64,000 bases of DNA. Origin: Alteribacter keqinensis. GTDB taxonomy: Bacteria; Bacillota; Bacilli; Bacillales; Salisediminibacteriaceae. The notes under the pieces are model-generated. The model had not been told where the DNA came from and searched no databases. It worked only from the letters and a program-made list of their open reading frames with translations. The position numbers and the translations under genes are program-made. The stretch lies in the NCBI RefSeq assembly GCF_003710255.1, contig NZ_RHIB01000002.1, forward strand, positions 310,001-374,000, written 5' to 3'. Of the stretch, positions 44,592 to 53,737 are shown in pieces. How positions within the stretch are numbered: the stretch's first letter is position 1; every line of letters begins with the position of its first letter.

Positions 44592-45908
44592 ATGAAAAAG
44601 GGATTATTGAGTGCAGGCTTACTCTCACTGGCTGTTCTGGCCGCAGCATGCGGGGATGCAGAAACAGATGGTGCAACCGAGGAAAATGGAGAAAACGGAG
44701 AATCCGGTGACGAAGATGTGGTTGAGATTGAATACTGGCAATATCATTTCGATTCAAAAGTTACATTAATCGATGATCTGATTGAAGAGTTTGAAGCCGA
44801 GAACCCCGACATTAAAGTATCGCAGACCACCTTCCCCTATGACCAATTTAATGAGCGGGTAGCAGCGCAGGTCCCTGCAGGACGAGGTCCGGATGTGATT
44901 AATCTATTCTACGGATGGGTTCCCCGTTATGTAGATTCCGGTTACCTGCAGCCGCTGCCTCAGGATGCTTTTCCACATGATGAAATTGAAGATGAGTTTT
45001 TCCCGATGGTTGAATCCGTCAAGCTCGATGACGAGTATTGGACGATTCCAACAGCCGTAAGAACCATTGCACTCTTTTACAATAAAGACATGTTTGAAGA
45101 AGCCGGACTTGACCCGGATCAGCCACCACAAACGTGGGACGAACTTGTGGAGTACTCCATCCAGCTCACAGAAAGAGATGACAACGGACGTCTTCGTCAG
45201 GCAGGAATGGCCTGGGAGCCTAGCCAGCAAGGACACCACTGGTTCCGTGATGCCCTTATTTACCAGGCAGGCGGTGAAGGGTTAAGTGAGGACCGCCGCA
45301 CGATTCTCTGGGATGAAAGCCCTGCAGGCCTGGAGGCATTCAAGTACTGGCTCGACTTCCCAATGACGCATGAAGTTGCCGAACGAGACTTTTACACCGA
45401 TGACGTAACCGCGTTTATGACAGGAAACGCTGCTATGAATATTGACGGCTCATTCCGTGTTGGTACGCTTCAGGCAGACGCACCAGACTTAAACTACGCG
45501 ATTGCTCCACTGCCGGCAAAAGACGAGCAATCAACACAGGCATCATTCTGGAGTAACGGAATCACACGAAACGTTGAAGGAGAAAAGCTCGATGCCTCTG
45601 TTAAGTTCCTTCAGTTCCTCACAAGTGACGACGTAATGGAGCGCTGGCTCGAAGCAACAGGAGAGCTGCCTGCTAAAGAAAGTGTAGCCCTGCAGGATGA
45701 ATACCTGGAGCACGATTTATACGGGGCATTCATTGAGCAGCTCCCATATGCCAACGCCCACTTCTTTGTGGATGAAAGCCGCGAACGCGACCTTGCCATC
45801 CAGGCAGTAGACCGTGTCCTGCTTCAAGGGGTCGAACCGGAAGAAGCATTCGAAGAGTTTGTTGAATCTACTCAGGAACTCTTTGATGACTATTGGGAAA
45901 ACCGCTGA
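44592..45908 (+). CDS. ABC transporter substrate-binding lipoprotein (cluster 2)
   Basis: Family-1 extracellular binding protein, 438 residues, lipobox LAAAC (Cys20) and a Glu/Gly-rich linker. FNERVAAQVPAGRGPDVINL and IALFYNKDMFEEAGLDP are typical of sugar-binding members. CAAGGGGG upstream. It delivers the cluster 2 substrate to the permeases at 45966 and 46933; no ATPase gene is nearby. Confidence 0.92.
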   Translation: MKKGLLSAGLLSLAVLAAACGDAETDGATEENGENGESGDEDVVEIEYWQYHFDSKVTLIDDLIEEFEAENPDIKVSQTTFPYDQFNERVAAQVPAGRGPDVINLFYGWVPRYVDSGYLQPLPQDAFPHDEIEDEFFPMVESVKLDDEYWTIPTAVRTIALFYNKDMFEEAGLDPDQPPQTWDELVEYSIQLTERDDNGRLRQAGMAWEPSQQGHHWFRDALIYQAGGEGLSEDRRTILWDESPAGLEAFKYWLDFPMTHEVAERDFYTDDVTAFMTGNAAMNIDGSFRVGTLQADAPDLNYAIAPLPAKDEQSTQASFWSNGITRNVEGEKLDASVKFLQFLTSDDVMERWLEATGELPAKESVALQDEYLEHDLYGAFIEQLPYANAHFFVDESRERDLAIQAVDRVLLQGVEPEEAFEEFVESTQELFDDYWENR

Positions 45909-45916
45909 CACTACTC

Positions 45917-45944
45917 GAAAGGCCGGCCTTTGAGTCGGCCTTTC
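45917..45944 (+). promoter_or_regulatory. Intercistronic hairpin after the cluster 2 binding-protein gene
   Basis: GAAAGGCCG pairs with CGGCCTTTC around a 10-base loop; a short TTTCTTC follows. Either a weak terminator or an mRNA-stabilising hairpin before the permease genes. Confidence 0.6.
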
Positions 45945-45965
45945 TTCTAACAGGAGGTCCTTTTC

Positions 45966-46916
45966 ATGGCTGACACATCACTGGAAACCAATCAACCACT
46001 GAAACCAAAAGCTAAAAAGCCGCGTTCACGGCTCACCCTTAAACAAAGCAAATACATGTTTGTTTATTTGTGTTTGCTCGTGCCGCTCATCTTTTACGTG
46101 ACGATCCGCTTCATACCAACGCTGTATACGTTCAACATCGGCTTTCATGAGTGGAATATCCTCTCTCCTGAAAAGCCCTTTGTAGGGATGGATAATTACG
46201 TTGCTCTGTTTCAGGATCCGGTATTCAGAAAGTCCTTATTCAATACGTTTATCTTCATCGCCTTTGGTGTAACCGGACAAGTCGTTATCGGTTTAGGCGT
46301 GGCCTTGCTGCTGCAGCGCATCAACACGTTCGTCGGTATTTTCAGGGTGATTTATTTCATTCCCTATGTAACCAGCATTGTAGCCGTAAGCTGGGTTTTC
46401 CGCTGGCTGTTTATGAACAACGGGTTTGTCAACGAGATGCTTACAAACCTCGGACTGCCTGCACAACTGTTCTTAAACTCACCCAATCAGGCCATTTATA
46501 TCATAATCGCCACCATGGTCTGGCAGGCACTCGGTTTTCAGATGGTCATCTTCCTTGCGGGCCTCGAAAATATTCCGAAGACTTTTTATGAAGCAGCAGA
46601 AGTGGACGGAGCCAGCAGCTGGCATAAATTTAAATCCATCACCCTCCCGCTGCTCAATCCAACGATTGTCTTCTCCGTTGTTATCGGAAGTATCAACTTT
46701 ATTCAGGTATCCTTTACACAGGTTGTGAACATGAGTGTCGACAGCGCGGGCGGACCGCTCCAATCAACCCTTACAATCGTGGTTTACATTTACCAGCTTG
46801 CATTCAGACAGTTCAGTATGGGTATGGCTTCCGCCGCCACTGTTGTTCTGTTCCTGATCGTCCTGGCGATCACTGTGATTCAAATGAAAGTGCTGTCGAA
46901 GAAATTTGACTACTAG
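45966..46916 (+). CDS. ABC transporter permease, MalF/UgpA type (cluster 2)
   Basis: 316 residues, a basic cytoplasmic N-terminus and six transmembrane helices, with the EAA loop FYEAAEVDGASSWHKFKSIT near residue 208. AGGAGG upstream. Forms the membrane channel with the next permease. Confidence 0.93.
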   Translation: MADTSLETNQPLKPKAKKPRSRLTLKQSKYMFVYLCLLVPLIFYVTIRFIPTLYTFNIGFHEWNILSPEKPFVGMDNYVALFQDPVFRKSLFNTFIFIAFGVTGQVVIGLGVALLLQRINTFVGIFRVIYFIPYVTSIVAVSWVFRWLFMNNGFVNEMLTNLGLPAQLFLNSPNQAIYIIIATMVWQALGFQMVIFLAGLENIPKTFYEAAEVDGASSWHKFKSITLPLLNPTIVFSVVIGSINFIQVSFTQVVNMSVDSAGGPLQSTLTIVVYIYQLAFRQFSMGMASAATVVLFLIVLAITVIQMKVLSKKFDY

Positions 46917-46932
46917 AGGGGAGTGCACATAG

Positions 46933-47748
46933 ATGAATAAACGAGCAAAATCGATCATCGTATATACATTATTGATCTTAGGATCCATCCTCATGATCTT
47001 TCCGTTTATCTGGATGGTTTCCACTTCCCTCAAGACACCTCTTGAAGTGTATTCCCTGAGCATCATTCCGGATAATCCGACATTCGAGAACTACCGGAGA
47101 ATCTTTCAGGACACGTTGTTTGGAAAGTGGTTTATTAATAGTTTAATTATCGCCGTTCTCACCACAATCAGCGTAGCTTTCTTTGACACACTGGTGGGCT
47201 ACATTATCGCTAAATTTCAATTTATCGGAAAAACAATCATCTTCATTGCGATTCTCAGTACATTAATGGTACCAACAGAAATGCTCATTATTCCATGGTA
47301 CCTCATGAGTTCCGAATTCGGTTGGACCGATAACTACTGGGGCCTGCTCTTTCCCGGTCTTATGACAGGATTTGGCGTGTTCTTAATGAAGCAGTTCATG
47401 CAATCCATCCCGGACGATCTTCTGGACGCAGCCCGGGTAGACGGTTTGGGAGAATTCAAGATTTTCTGGAAGATTGCCATTCCGCAAGTCTGGCCGGCAA
47501 TATCCGCCCTTTGTATCTTCACATTCCTGAGTAACTGGAACGCCTTCCTCTGGCCGCTCATCGTTCTTGAGTCACCGGAGATTTTCACACTCCCTGTAGG
47601 TCTCTCCTACTTCGCATCAGGAGAGTTCGAATCCCGCTGGGAGCTGATCATGGCAGGTGCTACCATCACCGCTCTGCCATTGATTCTCGTATTCTTCTTC
47701 CTGCAGAAACATATTATTAAGGGAATTACGCTTACGGGGATGAAATAA
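46933..47748 (+). CDS. ABC transporter permease, MalG/UgpE type (cluster 2)
   Basis: 271 residues, six transmembrane helices, EAA loop LLDAARVDGLGEFKIFWKIA near residue 164 and C-terminal KGITLTGMK. GAGGGGAG upstream. Last gene of the operon, followed by a terminator. Confidence 0.94.
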   Translation: MNKRAKSIIVYTLLILGSILMIFPFIWMVSTSLKTPLEVYSLSIIPDNPTFENYRRIFQDTLFGKWFINSLIIAVLTTISVAFFDTLVGYIIAKFQFIGKTIIFIAILSTLMVPTEMLIIPWYLMSSEFGWTDNYWGLLFPGLMTGFGVFLMKQFMQSIPDDLLDAARVDGLGEFKIFWKIAIPQVWPAISALCIFTFLSNWNAFLWPLIVLESPEIFTLPVGLSYFASGEFESRWELIMAGATITALPLILVFFFLQKHIIKGITLTGMK

Positions 47749-47755
47749 AAATCAG

Positions 47756-47786
47756 AGGCTTAACCTTTAGGGGTTAAGTCTTTTTT
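47756..47786 (+). terminator. Rho-independent terminator after cluster 2
   Basis: GAGGCTTAACC pairs with GGTTAAGTCT (one G-T pair), followed by TTTTTT. Confidence 0.85.
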
Positions 47787-47807
47787 GTGGAGCCTGGGGT
47801 GATGAGA

Positions 47808-47930
47808 GGTGATAATCATGCTTTGTGTAAAGATATTCCGGTTTTGTATTAAGATTTGCCGGCTGAATTTTAATTTATGACGGATTTATATTAAGATAAC
47901 CAGATTCCCATCCAATTAACTTCCATTTAG
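47808..47930. repeat. Family C repeat, copy C2
   Basis: About 123 bp, the fullest match to C3 at 61668. It contains three related internal blocks, TTTGTGTAAAGAT, TTTGTATTAAGAT and TTTATATTAAGAT. The rest of the 47749-48307 gap, after the terminator, shows no supported gene. Confidence 0.85.
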
Positions 47931-48307
47931 TTAACCTCTCTCCTCTCGCTCTTCCCTTCAAGCCTCCAGACCTTATGAAGAAAATAAAACACCGAACAAG
48001 ATTCCTCTGCCGGCTGTCTCGGGCTTTCCTTTGTCATAACCACCCTCACCAAACCAAAAGTCCTCCTCAAATGTACTGCCTTTTATTCGGCTTAGTGTTT
48101 CTTTTTAAACAACTTGGTGGAATGACCTTTTTTACTGTGACAAACTGCCCCAGTATATTCTATTTTTCTACATAAACAGCTGTGGTTTTTAGGCTGGTAG
48201 TGCTGAAGAATGGTTTTTTATTAATAAAAAGGTATTTTTATGTAAATAAAGAAAGGTTGATCAAGGCTTATAAAAAAGCCAATCCATATTGGAGGAGGAA
48301 TAAGTAA

Positions 48308-49756
48308 ATGAAGAAGATTTTTTCAGCGTTTTTAAGCATCATGCTCATGACCTCGTTTGCAGGGGTGAACCACACGCATGCAGAGGGGGATCCCGATTCA
48401 TCGGAAAACGTAGATAACATTATTTTCTTAATACCAGATGGTTTTTCAGCCTCACATGCCACCAATTACCGCCACTATAAAGGAGAGTACACCATTTTTG
48501 ATGAAACGCTAGTGGGGATGATGCAGACCACATCAGCGGATAACAGGGTTACAGATTCAGCGGCGGCCGGGACCGCAATGGCTACCGGTGTTAAAACAAA
48601 CAATGAAATGCTTGGGGTCGACCCGGATGGAAACGAGCTTCACTCTATTTTAAAAGCTGCCACTCAGCATGGAAAGGCGTCGGGACTGGTCGCTACTTCA
48701 ACGATCACTCATGCGACTCCGGCTGCGTTTGCTGCGAATGTCCTGTCCAGGGAAAGTGAAGCGGAAATTGCTCCTCAGTTGATCGGAGAAGTCGATGTTC
48801 TCCTGGGCGGCGGAAAGGACTTCTTTTTGCCTGAAAAAGAAGGCGGCCATCATGAGGATGTAAACCTGATTGCAGAGGCAGAGGAACTGGGATACACATT
48901 TATTGAAAACCGGGATCAGTTGTTAGGGGCAGACAGTGGTAAGCTGCTTGGACTGTTTGCGGGAGAGGGTATGGCTCCTGAGCTTGACAGAGATGAAGCA
49001 GTGGAACCGAGCCTTGCTGAGATGACGGAAGTCGCCATTGAATCGTTACGCAATAATGAGGACGGCTTCTTCCTGATGGTTGAAGGAAGCCAGATTGACT
49101 GGGCAAGCCACGCCCATGATTCGCCATGGATCTTAAAAGATACGGAAGCCTTTGAAGCAGCCGTAGAAGCAGCTGTTGCGTTTGCTGAAGAGGATGAAAA
49201 TACACTTGTGGTTATTGCAGGTGACCACGATACAGCAGGCATGTCCGTCGGCGGTTATGACGAATATGAAAGTAACGTTGATATTTTGCACGGCGTCACA
49301 GCTACCGGGGATTATATGGCCGAACAGCTGGACGAGAACAGAGATAACATAGCAGACGTGCTTCAAACCTATGCGAACATAGAACCGACCGACGAGGAGC
49401 TGTCAGTCATTGCCGAAGCAGAAGAGCCAAACATCGCAATCAACCGGGTCATCAGTGAACGGGCATTCGTCGGGTTCACCAGCGATGCTCATACCGGTGT
49501 AGATGTCCCCCTTTATGCATTTGGAAAACACTCAGAGAAATTCCATGGGTTCCTCGATAATACAGACCTTCCTTTCTTAATGGCCGAGGCCATGGGCATT
49601 GACTTCGACCCTTATGACAACGTCCAGGAAGGCGGCGAATTGCCAGTAACCGCTACGAACAGTCCGACTTTCGCTCTCTTTGGTCTTGTCCTCGCCCTCA
49701 TGTCCGCAGGGGGACTGGTTTATTTCCGTTTTACAAGGAAAGTCAAAGAGGAATAA
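48308..49756 (+). CDS. Alkaline phosphatase with LPxTA-type cell-wall sorting tail
   Basis: 482-residue PhoA-family phosphomonoesterase with a signal peptide (cleavage near HAEG). Active-site VTDSAAAGTA with nucleophile Ser84, and metal-site motifs SQIDWASHAHD and GDHDTAG. The C-terminus reads ELPVTA (445-449 for LPVTA), then a hydrophobic stretch and FTRKVKEE, the layout of a sortase substrate with an LPxTA signal; otherwise it is simply a C-terminal membrane anchor. GGAGGAGG upstream. It would free phosphate at the cell surface for uptake, for example by the Na/Pi system at the left edge. Confidence 0.92.
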   Translation: MKKIFSAFLSIMLMTSFAGVNHTHAEGDPDSSENVDNIIFLIPDGFSASHATNYRHYKGEYTIFDETLVGMMQTTSADNRVTDSAAAGTAMATGVKTNNEMLGVDPDGNELHSILKAATQHGKASGLVATSTITHATPAAFAANVLSRESEAEIAPQLIGEVDVLLGGGKDFFLPEKEGGHHEDVNLIAEAEELGYTFIENRDQLLGADSGKLLGLFAGEGMAPELDRDEAVEPSLAEMTEVAIESLRNNEDGFFLMVEGSQIDWASHAHDSPWILKDTEAFEAAVEAAVAFAEEDENTLVVIAGDHDTAGMSVGGYDEYESNVDILHGVTATGDYMAEQLDENRDNIADVLQTYANIEPTDEELSVIAEAEEPNIAINRVISERAFVGFTSDAHTGVDVPLYAFGKHSEKFHGFLDNTDLPFLMAEAMGIDFDPYDNVQEGGELPVTATNSPTFALFGLVLALMSAGGLVYFRFTRKVKEE

Positions 49757-49769
49757 TTACTTCTCAGCC

Positions 49770-49813
49770 GGTGCCAGGCACTGTGTGTAATGCTGCACAC
49801 AGTGCCTGGCACC
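49770..49813. repeat. Family A palindrome, copy A8
   Basis: Perfect 18-bp arms (GGTGCCAGGCACTGTGTG and complement) around an 8-base spacer, 14 bases past the phosphatase stop. A weaker, degenerate look-alike (GGCACCACTG...CAGTGATACC) follows at about 49845-49875. Confidence 0.92.
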
Positions 49814-49906
49814 GAATAATTACCCTACTTCCCTCACAAAAAAGGCACCACTGCAACATTGCACAGTGATACCTCAACACAAAAACAAGAGTCTTATAAA
49901 TACTTT

Positions 49907-50845
49907 CTATACTAAAGAAATACGCGACTTCTCCTCACTGTTCGCGAAAAACCCACTCCCTGCCCCTAACGCTCCGATTTCAGAGCTGAACCTTGATCTA
50001 TGTAATTGAACGCTTCCTTTAAGTCCGTTCATAAGATACGTATCGACTGTTTCCCGAATCCGTTCAAACAAATACTCTCCCGACTGCATAACCCCTCCTC
50101 CTAAGACAATAGAAGTCGAGTTGAACAGGTGGACGAGGTTTACAAGCCCCATTCCAAGGTGATAACCAGCATGATCCAGTACTTCCCGGCAAACCACATC
50201 TCCGTCATCAGCCATTTCATTGATCTCACGCATGGAAATGCGGCCACTCAAGCCGCGTTTTTCTGCGACTGATTGTTCCATTGCTGGTCCAGAGGTGTAC
50301 AACTCGAGACAGCCACGATGACCGCAGCCACAACGCTCCCCATGCACATTCACCGAGATATGCCCGAATTCACCCGCATTGTCACTGAACCCGCGGATCA
50401 GCTTTCCGTGTGAGATGATCCCCGCACCAACACCTGTGCCGATCGTAACATAGGCTAAGTGTTCCGCTTTTTTATGGCCCCACGTATACTCTGCAACGGC
50501 GGCAGCATTGGCATCGTTATACAACTTCACAGGAATGTTAAAGTGATTCTTGAGCGCTTCGCCGATTGCACAATGTTCAAGCCCCAAATTCTGTGCAAAC
50601 ACGATTTTCTTCTCTTCAGAGTCTATAATGCCTGCTGTAGCAATACCAATTCCCTTAATCGAGGAGAGTTCTTCTCCCGATGTATCGAGAACCTCCTCGA
50701 TTACCTGGACCACATACTCCGGAAACCGATCCCCTTTAAAAGGTTCGACTGGGTATTTTTTTTGGTAAGTTATCTTACCTTTTTCATTTACAACAGCAGC
50801 AAGAATCTTCGTGCCACCCACATCTAAACCAATCGCTTTCTTCAA
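49907..50845 (-). CDS. ROK family sugar kinase
   Basis: Cytoplasmic ATP-dependent sugar kinase, 312 residues, without a DNA-binding domain. ATP site GLDVGGTKILAAV near residue 7, sugar-site NDANAAAVAEY near 113, GTGVGAGI near 136, GEFGH and zinc motif CGCGHRGC near 172. Probably phosphorylates the sugar, or a keto derivative, delivered by cluster 3. It is the last gene of the cluster 3 operon, 14 bases after a Gfo/Idh/MocA gene. Confidence 0.9.
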   Translation of the reverse strand: MKKAIGLDVGGTKILAAVVNEKGKITYQKKYPVEPFKGDRFPEYVVQVIEEVLDTSGEELSSIKGIGIATAGIIDSEEKKIVFAQNLGLEHCAIGEALKNHFNIPVKLYNDANAAAVAEYTWGHKKAEHLAYVTIGTGVGAGIISHGKLIRGFSDNAGEFGHISVNVHGERCGCGHRGCLELYTSGPAMEQSVAEKRGLSGRISMREINEMADDGDVVCREVLDHAGYHLGMGLVNLVHLFNSTSIVLGGGVMQSGEYLFERIRETVDTYLMNGLKGSVQLHRSRFSSEIGALGAGSGFFANSEEKSRISLV

Positions 50846-50859
50846 TGACTAAACACCCC

Positions 50860-51840
50860 TTACCGTTCGAGAACGACACCTTTTTTCGAAGCTGAGGCTT
50901 CATAAGCCGCCAAGGCGACACGAAGTGCTTCATATCCGTCACGCGCAGTTACTGATGGTTCTTTACCTTCTCTTACATGAGACATAAATCCTTGAATCAT
51001 CTCTTTGTCCATGTCATCTCCCCATGACTCCCATGATGTGCCGTTCTCATTGGAATAGACATGCAGACGCTGGCCAAACGCATCGATTTTAAGGTTTCCC
51101 TGTGTTCCGACAACCTCCAGGACCACATCACCCCAAGTAGGGTACTTTTCATTTCTGGACCAGCTGCAGTCAAGGGTAGCAAATGCGCCACTTTCAAATT
51201 CCAGTGTTAAAAGACCGGCATCTTCCACCCCAGGTGTACCAAACAGGTTTCCTGTTTCCGCATGAACGGACTTCACTTCAGAGCCTGTATACCATCTCAT
51301 GATATCCGTAACATGAACAGTATGGTCCATTACGGCACCGCCGCCTGCAAGCTCCTTGTCATTAAACCACCCGCCCGGGTTTGTGCCTCTGTTCAGCCCT
51401 TTCATGGCTAAAATGGTACCGAGTGCACCGCTTTCCACAATGCGTTTCCCTTCAAGAACAGGAGTATTATATCTGACCGGAAAGGCTGTTTGAAACAACA
51501 CACCCTCTTCCTTACAAACCTTCATAATTTTTCTTCCGTCTTCAAGGGTGGTCGCAATCGGCTTTTCACACAAAATATGCTTCTTGGCTTTCGCAGCCTT
51601 GACCACGTGATCAACATGTCGGGAGTTTTCTGATGTAATAATCACAGCTTCCACTTCAGAATGGAGAAGGGCGTCGACGGAACTGTAAAACTCAGTGTTA
51701 AATGTATCTGCAAACTCTTTTCCTTTTTCAGGATCTTCTTCGTAAGCAATCCCTGTCAAATTAACATCCGGAATTGAACTAATCGCTTTTGCATATCCCA
51801 CAGCATGAAGGTGGGCAAAACTAATAATGCCTATATTCAC
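50860..51840 (-). CDS. Gfo/Idh/MocA family oxidoreductase (second, cluster 3)
   Basis: NAD(P)-dependent sugar dehydrogenase family. N-terminal Rossmann fold (IGIISFAHLHAVGYAKAI), then EKPIATTLEDG with the family's catalytic-region Lys near residue 95. I place the start at GTG 51840, eight or nine bases after GCGGGG; GTG 51849 is too close to that site. Co-transcribed with the next upstream dehydrogenase. Confidence 0.88.
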   Translation of the reverse strand: MNIGIISFAHLHAVGYAKAISSIPDVNLTGIAYEEDPEKGKEFADTFNTEFYSSVDALLHSEVEAVIITSENSRHVDHVVKAAKAKKHILCEKPIATTLEDGRKIMKVCKEEGVLFQTAFPVRYNTPVLEGKRIVESGALGTILAMKGLNRGTNPGGWFNDKELAGGGAVMDHTVHVTDIMRWYTGSEVKSVHAETGNLFGTPGVEDAGLLTLEFESGAFATLDCSWSRNEKYPTWGDVVLEVVGTQGNLKIDAFGQRLHVYSNENGTSWESWGDDMDKEMIQGFMSHVREGKEPSVTARDGYEALRVALAAYEASASKKGVVLER

Positions 51841-51867
51841 TATGATCACCCCGCTATTAAGCTAAAT

Positions 51868-52863
51868 TTATGATAACGTTACCGGTTCCTTTGTCTTAAT
51901 AGATTCGAGTACAGCATGAGCAATTTTCAACGCCTCGCATGCATCATCTGCTGTAACCAGAGGTATTTCACCGGTTTTCCAGCATTCAATAAAATGCTTC
52001 AGTTCCAGATAGTATGGATCGTCCACAACCGGACTTTTCGGTACCATCACTCCTCCTTCAGAAAGGCTTACCTTCCGTTGTTCCAGTTCAACCGAAGCAT
52101 TACGGCTGTTCGGAAGTTCTAGAACACCATCTTCACCGGCTATTTCCAGAGCCGTCGAAAAGCCTTCGTGAGCCCAGCTCCCTTCCACATGGGCCATCAC
52201 ACCATTTTTAAAGACGATCGTTGCCAGCGCATAGTCAAGTCCTTTTTCCACATATTCAAGAAGGCCTCTGGCAGTGACACGCTCTACTTCGCCAAAACAC
52301 CACCTTAAAAAGTCAAAGTCATGGATAATCATATCGAGAACAAGCCCTCCGCTGTTTTCCGGATCTGCATACCAGTTTTCACGTCCCTGAGGGAACGCTC
52401 CACCGCGGAATGTGCGGGCAATACAAGGTTTTCCGACCGCCCCTTCTTCAACACGCTTTTTAACGTATGAGTACTCGTGGAAAAAGCGGACCACATGGCC
52501 AACAAAAAGCTTAACGTCTTTTTCTTCACAGTAGTCGACCAGTTCCCGTGCTTCTTCTACTGTCCGCGCCAGTGGTTTTTCGCATATAATCGATTTCCCG
52601 GCATCCGCTGCAAGCTTCGCTACTCTTGAGTGCAGCGGAGTCGGCAGACAAATATCAATCAAGTCAAATTCAAGTCCGCTTTCAATAAGCTCCTCCACAC
52701 TGGTAAACCCTTTTGAGTTATACGCTCTCACCATTGCATCCAGGGCTTTTTCATCTTTATCTACGATACCGGCAATCGTCACATCATCCATCTTTGAATA
52801 TGCACCTGCGTGTACACCGCCCATTGTTCCAGTACCTACTAATACAATTTTAACCAACGACAA
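51868..52863 (-). CDS. Gfo/Idh/MocA family oxidoreductase (first, cluster 3)
   Basis: 331 residues, Rossmann motif VGTGTMGGVHAGAY near residue 9 and CEKPLARTVEEA near residue 95 with the conserved Lys; NSGGLVLDMIIHDFDFLRW near 168-186 is typical of inositol-dehydrogenase-like members with the active-site His/Asp. Start is TTG 52863 or TTG 52857; AAGGAG spacing favours the latter. With its neighbour it could run a two-step oxidation/reduction of the imported sugar. Confidence 0.88.
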   Translation of the reverse strand: MSLVKIVLVGTGTMGGVHAGAYSKMDDVTIAGIVDKDEKALDAMVRAYNSKGFTSVEELIESGLEFDLIDICLPTPLHSRVAKLAADAGKSIICEKPLARTVEEARELVDYCEEKDVKLFVGHVVRFFHEYSYVKKRVEEGAVGKPCIARTFRGGAFPQGRENWYADPENSGGLVLDMIIHDFDFLRWCFGEVERVTARGLLEYVEKGLDYALATIVFKNGVMAHVEGSWAHEGFSTALEIAGEDGVLELPNSRNASVELEQRKVSLSEGGVMVPKSPVVDDPYYLELKHFIECWKTGEIPLVTADDACEALKIAHAVLESIKTKEPVTLS

Positions 52864-52878
52864 GCACTCCTTCCTTCT

Positions 52879-53721
52879 TTAGCCTTTTATGGCTCCTGCA
52901 GTAAACCCTTGGACAAAGTACTTTTGCACAAAGGCAAACATGATGGCAATCGGAACGGTGGCAATAATACTTGCTGCCATCATTTCATGCCAGTAGATTG
53001 TATTCTGACCCGCGAAATCCGTTAACGCCAGACTTACGGGGCGTAACGATGAATCCGTAATATAAATAAGTGGAATCAGCAAGTCATTCCAGCTCCATAT
53101 GTACGAATAGATCGCAGCCATGGCAATTCCCGGTGCCGATAACGGGATTACAATACGAATGATTCCCTTCACACGTGAACAGCCGTCCACAAATGCCGCT
53201 TCCTCCAGCTCTTCGGGAATGTTTTTTAAAAACCCGTGAAGCAGCCACACCGACAACGGTATTGTAAAGGCACAGTTTGTAATCACAATCCCTGTTAAAG
53301 TATTAAGCAGCTGATATGCCTGAATCTGCTGGTACAGTCCGACAATCAGAACAACCGGCGAAAACATCTGGGTCATGAGAACGATAAACAAAAGCCATCC
53401 CCGGCCGATAAACGTAAATTTGGCAATGGCGTAAGCCGCAGGAAATGCGAGTAAAATCGTCAGAACAACCGTCGATGCACCGATAATTAAGCTGTTAAAA
53501 AACGGACCGCTAAAGTTATATCTTCCACTCCACACCTCAGCATAGTTGATCCACTGAGGGTTCTCTTTAATCAGGCTCGGCGGCCACGACATTGCCCCTT
53601 GGAATGTTTCAAGGGATGTGGAGAAAGCAACAATGACTGGCGCCATCAGGATAAGAAAAAAGGTGATCAACGCACCATGAACTGCACCTCTTTTTAACCA
53701 TTTAGACTTTTGGCCTGACAT
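52879..53721 (-). CDS. ABC transporter permease, MalG/UgpE type (cluster 3)
   Basis: 280 residues, six transmembrane helices, EAA loop ELEEAAFVDGCSRVKGIIRI near residue 175 and C-terminal QGFTAGAIKG. Follows the partner permease by 16 bases. Confidence 0.93.
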   Translation of the reverse strand: MSGQKSKWLKRGAVHGALITFFLILMAPVIVAFSTSLETFQGAMSWPPSLIKENPQWINYAEVWSGRYNFSGPFFNSLIIGASTVVLTILLAFPAAYAIAKFTFIGRGWLLFIVLMTQMFSPVVLIVGLYQQIQAYQLLNTLTGIVITNCAFTIPLSVWLLHGFLKNIPEELEEAAFVDGCSRVKGIIRIVIPLSAPGIAMAAIYSYIWSWNDLLIPLIYITDSSLRPVSLALTDFAGQNTIYWHEMMAASIIATVPIAIMFAFVQKYFVQGFTAGAIKG

Positions 53722-53737
53722 AGGAATCCCCCTTTCA

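Noticed and set aside
47808-47930. Family C as a riboswitch or leader RNA
   Set aside because: Two of three copies lie right behind terminators or gene ends, and no copy is at a suitable distance in front of a gene.
4810-49813. CRISPR-like array of repeats
   Set aside because: The palindromes are scattered singly over 45 kb with genes between them; there is no regular spacing, no spacers and no cas gene.
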